From Achromobacter xylosoxidans (GTDB taxonomy: Bacteria; Pseudomonadota; Gammaproteobacteria; Burkholderiales; Burkholderiaceae_B), in NCBI RefSeq assembly GCF_014490035.1, contig NZ_CP061008.1, forward strand, positions 4,526,001 through 4,590,000: a stretch of 64,000 nt of DNA, written 5' to 3'. The notes under the pieces were generated by a model. The model saw only the letters and a list, made by a program, of their open reading frames with translations, was not told where the DNA came from and did no database searches. Both the position numbers and the translations under genes were made by a program. Positions 60,950 through 64,000 of the stretch are shown one piece after another; within the stretch, counting starts at the first letter, position 1, and the number at the start of each line of letters is the position of its first letter.

Positions 60950-62136
60950 CGCGCACCTCGCGGTTGCGGTTCGACCTGCAGCGCGGTTTCGCCGGCGGCC
61001 TGGATCGTGCCCTTGAGGACCGGCGCGGCCGGCGCGGCGTCGTAGACGTTCACGTTGCCGCCGTCGATCGTGTACAGCCGCGGCTGGTCGTCCTGCGAAA
61101 CCGACATCGACAAGGCATTCTGGCCCGGCACCCGCGCCACCCGCTGGTGCGTGGCCAGGTCGTAGACCCAGATCTCGGCGGCCGGCGTCTTGTGCGAACC
61201 TTCGGCCCCGTTGGGATGCATGCCCACATACAGCCGCTTGGCGGCCTTGTTGATGGCCAGCAGGTTGTAGCCGCCAGGGCGCCAGCCCTGGTCCTTGCCC
61301 GCAGCGTCCAGCAGGGACCAGGGCTTGCCGAACGCCGCTTCCTTGCCGCTGAAGTCGGCGCTGTAGACATTGCCGTTGTAGGACACGAAGTAGTAGGTAT
61401 CGCCCAGGTTCTCGGTGTGCGTGAAGATGGGATCCTTCTCGGGGTCGAACATGGGCTGGCTGCGCTGCTGCCCGGCTGGCTTGCCGGCCGGGTCCAGGTC
61501 CACGGTAAGCAGCGCGCCGTCGCCGCAGATGCTGGCGAAGCTGCGCGGGCGCGAAGGCAGCACGATGATGCTCCAGCAGCCTGCGGCCGCGGTGACCTCG
61601 TCCGCGAACTGGCGCGTCTGCAGGTTCACCACCGTGACCGAGGACGCGGGCGTGGCGTTCTGCACGAACAGCAGCTCCCCGTCCGTGCTCTGCTGCAGAT
61701 AGTTGCGGTAGTTCAGCGCCTGCGCGCGCTTCTGCGGGATCGGCACCTCGTACTTGGGTGTGAGCGTTTCGGCGTCCCAAGCCTCCACCACGTCGGTGCG
61801 CTTGCCGCGGTTCAAGCGTTCGTAGTAGGTCGTCATGACGTAGATGTCCTTGCCGTCCGCGGACACGGTCATGTGGCCGTTGAACGACGCGGGCACCATG
61901 CCCAGGAACTTCATGGAGTCGCCGTCGTAGATGTTGACCCGGCTGTCGACCAGGTGGTTGAAGACGGCATCCATCACGTACAACCTGTGCGGCGTGGCCG
62001 GCGGCAGGCGGGTGCCGCCCTTGAGCTCTTCCACGGGCAGGTCCGCCCGGGCTAGGCCCGCCGACGCCGCCAGGGCGGCGCACAGCGCCCACCGTCCGGC
62101 CCGCGATGCGCATGATCTGGCGCTAGGCGCGTTCAT
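60946..62136 (-). CDS. aauB: Aromatic amine dehydrogenase large subunit
   Basis: 396 residues with a signal peptide ending near LARA. The mature part is a seven-bladed propeller of the amine dehydrogenase heavy-chain family (MTVSADGKDIYVMTTYYERLNRGKRTDVVEAWDAETL). With AauA it forms the periplasmic alpha2-beta2 enzyme that oxidises phenylethylamine, tyramine, tryptamine and related amines to aldehydes. First of the aauB-E-D-A-cytochrome genes; all are coupled by overlaps or short gaps. Confidence 0.95.
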   Translation of the reverse strand: MNAPSARSCASRAGRWALCAALAASAGLARADLPVEELKGGTRLPPATPHRLYVMDAVFNHLVDSRVNIYDGDSMKFLGMVPASFNGHMTVSADGKDIYVMTTYYERLNRGKRTDVVEAWDAETLTPKYEVPIPQKRAQALNYRNYLQQSTDGELLFVQNATPASSVTVVNLQTRQFADEVTAAAGCWSIIVLPSRPRSFASICGDGALLTVDLDPAGKPAGQQRSQPMFDPEKDPIFTHTENLGDTYYFVSYNGNVYSADFSGKEAAFGKPWSLLDAAGKDQGWRPGGYNLLAINKAAKRLYVGMHPNGAEGSHKTPAAEIWVYDLATHQRVARVPGQNALSMSVSQDDQPRLYTIDGGNVNVYDAAPAAPVLKGTIQAAGETALQVEPQPRGAR

Positions 62137-62168
62137 CGATATTCTCCTGGTCTCATGGTCCGGTTCTC

Positions 62169-63047
62169 CTAGAACGCATAGACGTAGCGCAACTGCACGC
62201 CACGCATCCGCGGTCCGTTCTCGACCTTCAGGTCGTGGATGTACTGCATCTGAATCTGGTTGGCGTCGTTGATCTGATGCGTCAGTTCGACGGCCAGCTG
62301 ATGATTGCGCGCCCGCGTGGCGACGGTCTCGCCGGACGAGGTTTCCTTGCCGCCTGTCTCGTAGCGGTAACGGATGCCGGTGTAGGTGTCCGGCGTCAGG
62401 TTGGTCGAGGCCAGCGCGAAGAAGCGGAACGAGGGGTCCTTTTTCAGCGTCTGCCCATACCAGTCCGTATTGCGGCCGTAGATCTCCACTTCGGCGATGG
62501 CTTCGAGATAGGTGGATTCGCCGAAGCCCTGCACGAAAGCGAAATCCTGGATGGTGGACCAGCGGTTCTTGCCTGGAGACACGTCGGGACGCGAACCGTC
62601 GTATCGGCCCACCGGCGCCACCACAAAGGGTTCCCAGGCGAACCAGGTCTTGGTCTGCTCATTGTTGTACAGCCAGATGGCCGACCCGAGCGTCAGGTCG
62701 CCGATACCCGTCTGGTGGTCGCCGGGCGCGCCCGGCAGGTCCAGCGAGGTCCGATACATTGGCACGATGAATTCGAGCTGCATCGTCTTGCCGTAGAAGT
62801 CGCGATAGTGCATCTGGCGATACACCAGCGCATTCACGTCGACGGACGCGCCGTCCACCCGCTGCCCCTCGGAGTACAAGCCCGAGGATCGCAGTCCCGC
62901 CAGATACCCGGCGATGATATTGGTGCCCACCGGCGCGGGTATCCAATCCCGCGCGCTGGGGTCTCCCGCCCATGCCGTCTGCGACGCTGCCGCGCACGCG
63001 AGCAACAGCACGGCCCGCCTGCGGGCCAGGCTACCTGTCCCTGCCAT
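62169..63047 (-). CDS. Outer-membrane channel-like protein (phenol MetA-pathway/SphA family)
   Basis: 292 residues. A signal peptide (LLLACAAASQTAWA) is followed by beta-strand-rich sequence of the pfam Phenol_MetA_deg type (GTNIIAGYLAGLRSSGLYSEG, MPMYRTSLDL-like strands). It ends in YVYAF, an aromatic C-terminus typical of outer-membrane barrels. Such proteins sit next to aromatic-degradation genes and probably let hydrophobic substrates through the outer membrane. It precedes aauB by 32 bases. Confidence 0.85.
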   Translation of the reverse strand: MAGTGSLARRRAVLLLACAAASQTAWAGDPSARDWIPAPVGTNIIAGYLAGLRSSGLYSEGQRVDGASVDVNALVYRQMHYRDFYGKTMQLEFIVPMYRTSLDLPGAPGDHQTGIGDLTLGSAIWLYNNEQTKTWFAWEPFVVAPVGRYDGSRPDVSPGKNRWSTIQDFAFVQGFGESTYLEAIAEVEIYGRNTDWYGQTLKKDPSFRFFALASTNLTPDTYTGIRYRYETGGKETSSGETVATRARNHQLAVELTHQINDANQIQMQYIHDLKVENGPRMRGVQLRYVYAF

Positions 63048-63115
63048 GTCTTCCCCTTGGTGTCATGAAGGCGCGGCCACCGGTATTTCCCGGCTTGGGC
63101 CGAGCGCTCATCGTT

Positions 63116-64000
63116 CTAGTAAGCGATGCAAACGGACTTCCGTTCCAGGTACATTTCCAGCACGGCGCGGCCGTGCTCGCGGCCGATGCCGGACTGTTTG
63201 AATCCGCCGAAAGGCATGTTGGGATCCAGCATGTTGTGCGTGTTCACCCAGACGGTGCCGGCGTCGATGCGCGGGATCAGGCTTTGCACGCGGGAGAGAT
63301 CGTTGCTCCAGAGGCTGGCGCCCAGGCCGTAGGCGCTATCATTGGCCAGCCGCACCGCATCGTCCAACGTGTCGAAGGGCTGCGCCACCACCACGGGTCC
63401 GAAGATCTCCTCGCGGACGATGCGCGCCCCCGGCGGCACGTCCGCAAAAACGGTGGGCTGCACGAAGTAGCCCGAACCGCTGCCGCTACCCCCGCCCGCC
63501 AGCACCCGTCCGCCTTCGCTGCGTCCGAGGCCGATGTAATCCATGACGCGCTTCTGGTGGCGGGCCGACACCAGCGGGCCGACCTGCGTGGCCGGATCGA
63601 ATCCGGAACCCAGCTTCATGCCGGCGGCCAGATCCGCCAGCCCCTGGACGACCTTGGGATACAGGCCCTTCTGCACATACAGGCGCGAGCCCGCCGTGCA
63701 GACCTGCCCCTGGTTGAAGAAAATGGCGGCGGCGGCACCCTGCACCGCGCGGTCGACGTCGCAGTCGTCCAGCACGATCACGGGGGACTTGCCGCCCAGC
63801 TCCAGCGAGACCCGCTTCATGTCGTCCATCGCGGCGCGCCCGATCAGCTTGCCGACTTCGGTCGAACCGGTGAACGCGATCTTGTCCACGCCAGGATGCG
63901 CGACCAGCGCGGCGCCGGCAGTCTCGCCCCGGCCGGTCACGACGTTGACGACGCCGGACGGGAAGCCCGCCTCCAGCACCAGCTCGGCCAGGCGCAGCGC
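63116..64000 (-). CDS. Aldehyde dehydrogenase, C-terminal part
   Basis: The gene continues beyond the right edge; 295 codons are visible and the frame runs open to position 64000. The catalytic Glu is in SLELGGKSP and the catalytic Cys in QVCTAGSRLY; PFGGFKQSGIGREHG is the C-terminal family signature. It resembles phenylacetaldehyde dehydrogenase (FeaB) and would oxidise the aldehyde made by the amine dehydrogenase. The N-terminal NAD-binding part and start are outside the window. Confidence 0.93.
   Translation of the reverse strand, partial: ALRLAELVLEAGFPSGVVNVVTGRGETAGAALVAHPGVDKIAFTGSTEVGKLIGRAAMDDMKRVSLELGGKSPVIVLDDCDVDRAVQGAAAAIFFNQGQVCTAGSRLYVQKGLYPKVVQGLADLAAGMKLGSGFDPATQVGPLVSARHQKRVMDYIGLGRSEGGRVLAGGGSGSGSGYFVQPTVFADVPPGARIVREEIFGPVVVAQPFDTLDDAVRLANDSAYGLGASLWSNDLSRVQSLIPRIDAGTVWVNTHNMLDPNMPFGGFKQSGIGREHGRAVLEMYLERKSVCIAY

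Overview
The window is a GC-rich, gene-dense stretch of a betaproteobacterial chromosome. The protein sequences and gene order (ndk-rlmN-rodZ-ispG-hisS-yfgM-bamB-der, rpsP-rimM-trmD, parE/parC, a complete ect operon) fit Burkholderiales, family Alcaligenaceae, most likely Achromobacter or Bordetella. The genus is an inference from recognised sequence style, not from a database search. No phage, transposase, integrase, tRNA or CRISPR array was seen.

Region 1 (1-15914) is mostly housekeeping. A long minus-strand series runs ndk, rlmN, a short RodZ-like protein, ispG, hisS, yfgM, bamB and der (cut by the window edge). A probable 6S RNA lies just upstream of ndk. valS follows on the plus strand and converges on rpsP-rimM-trmD through a bidirectional terminator. 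Then come a small exported protein with a possible leader peptide, tusA and alaS.

Region 2 (15996-24938) is a compact type IVb pilus operon collinear with the plasmid R64 thin-pilus genes: pilL/tcpQ-like, pilN, pilO, pilP, pilQ, pilR, pilS, pilV. The pilM, pilT and pilU positions are empty, and there is no shufflon or conjugation gene.

Region 3 (25129-34798) is metabolic. It holds dadA with an orphan UgpB-like binding protein, an AscD-like iron-sulfur flavoprotein with panD, a guanidinium exporter under a guanidine-II riboswitch and strong promoter, a MOSC protein, and the osmoprotectant operon ectR-ectA-ectB-ectC-ectD. A perfect inverted repeat overlaps the ectR -10 box.

Region 4 (35059-43128) encodes an RpiR-type regulator, a class III aminotransferase and a TAXI-type TRAP transporter, probably one uptake-and-catabolism unit for an unidentified amino compound. 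It is followed by a convergent DUF418 membrane protein with its own TetR regulator.

Region 5 (43238-57607) carries topoisomerase IV (parE, a YcxB-like membrane gene, parC), trxA, rho, the giant AsmA-like yhdP, glnE and queH. A 24-bp tandem repeat lies between parE and trxA.

Region 6 (57608-64000) is an aromatic amine dehydrogenase (aau) cluster: an AraC/FeaR-like regulator, a monohaem cytochrome c, aauA, aauD, aauE, aauB, an outer-membrane channel-like protein and a partial aldehyde dehydrogenase. Together these would take up aromatic amines, oxidise them in the periplasm with a tryptophan tryptophylquinone enzyme, and oxidise the aldehydes formed.
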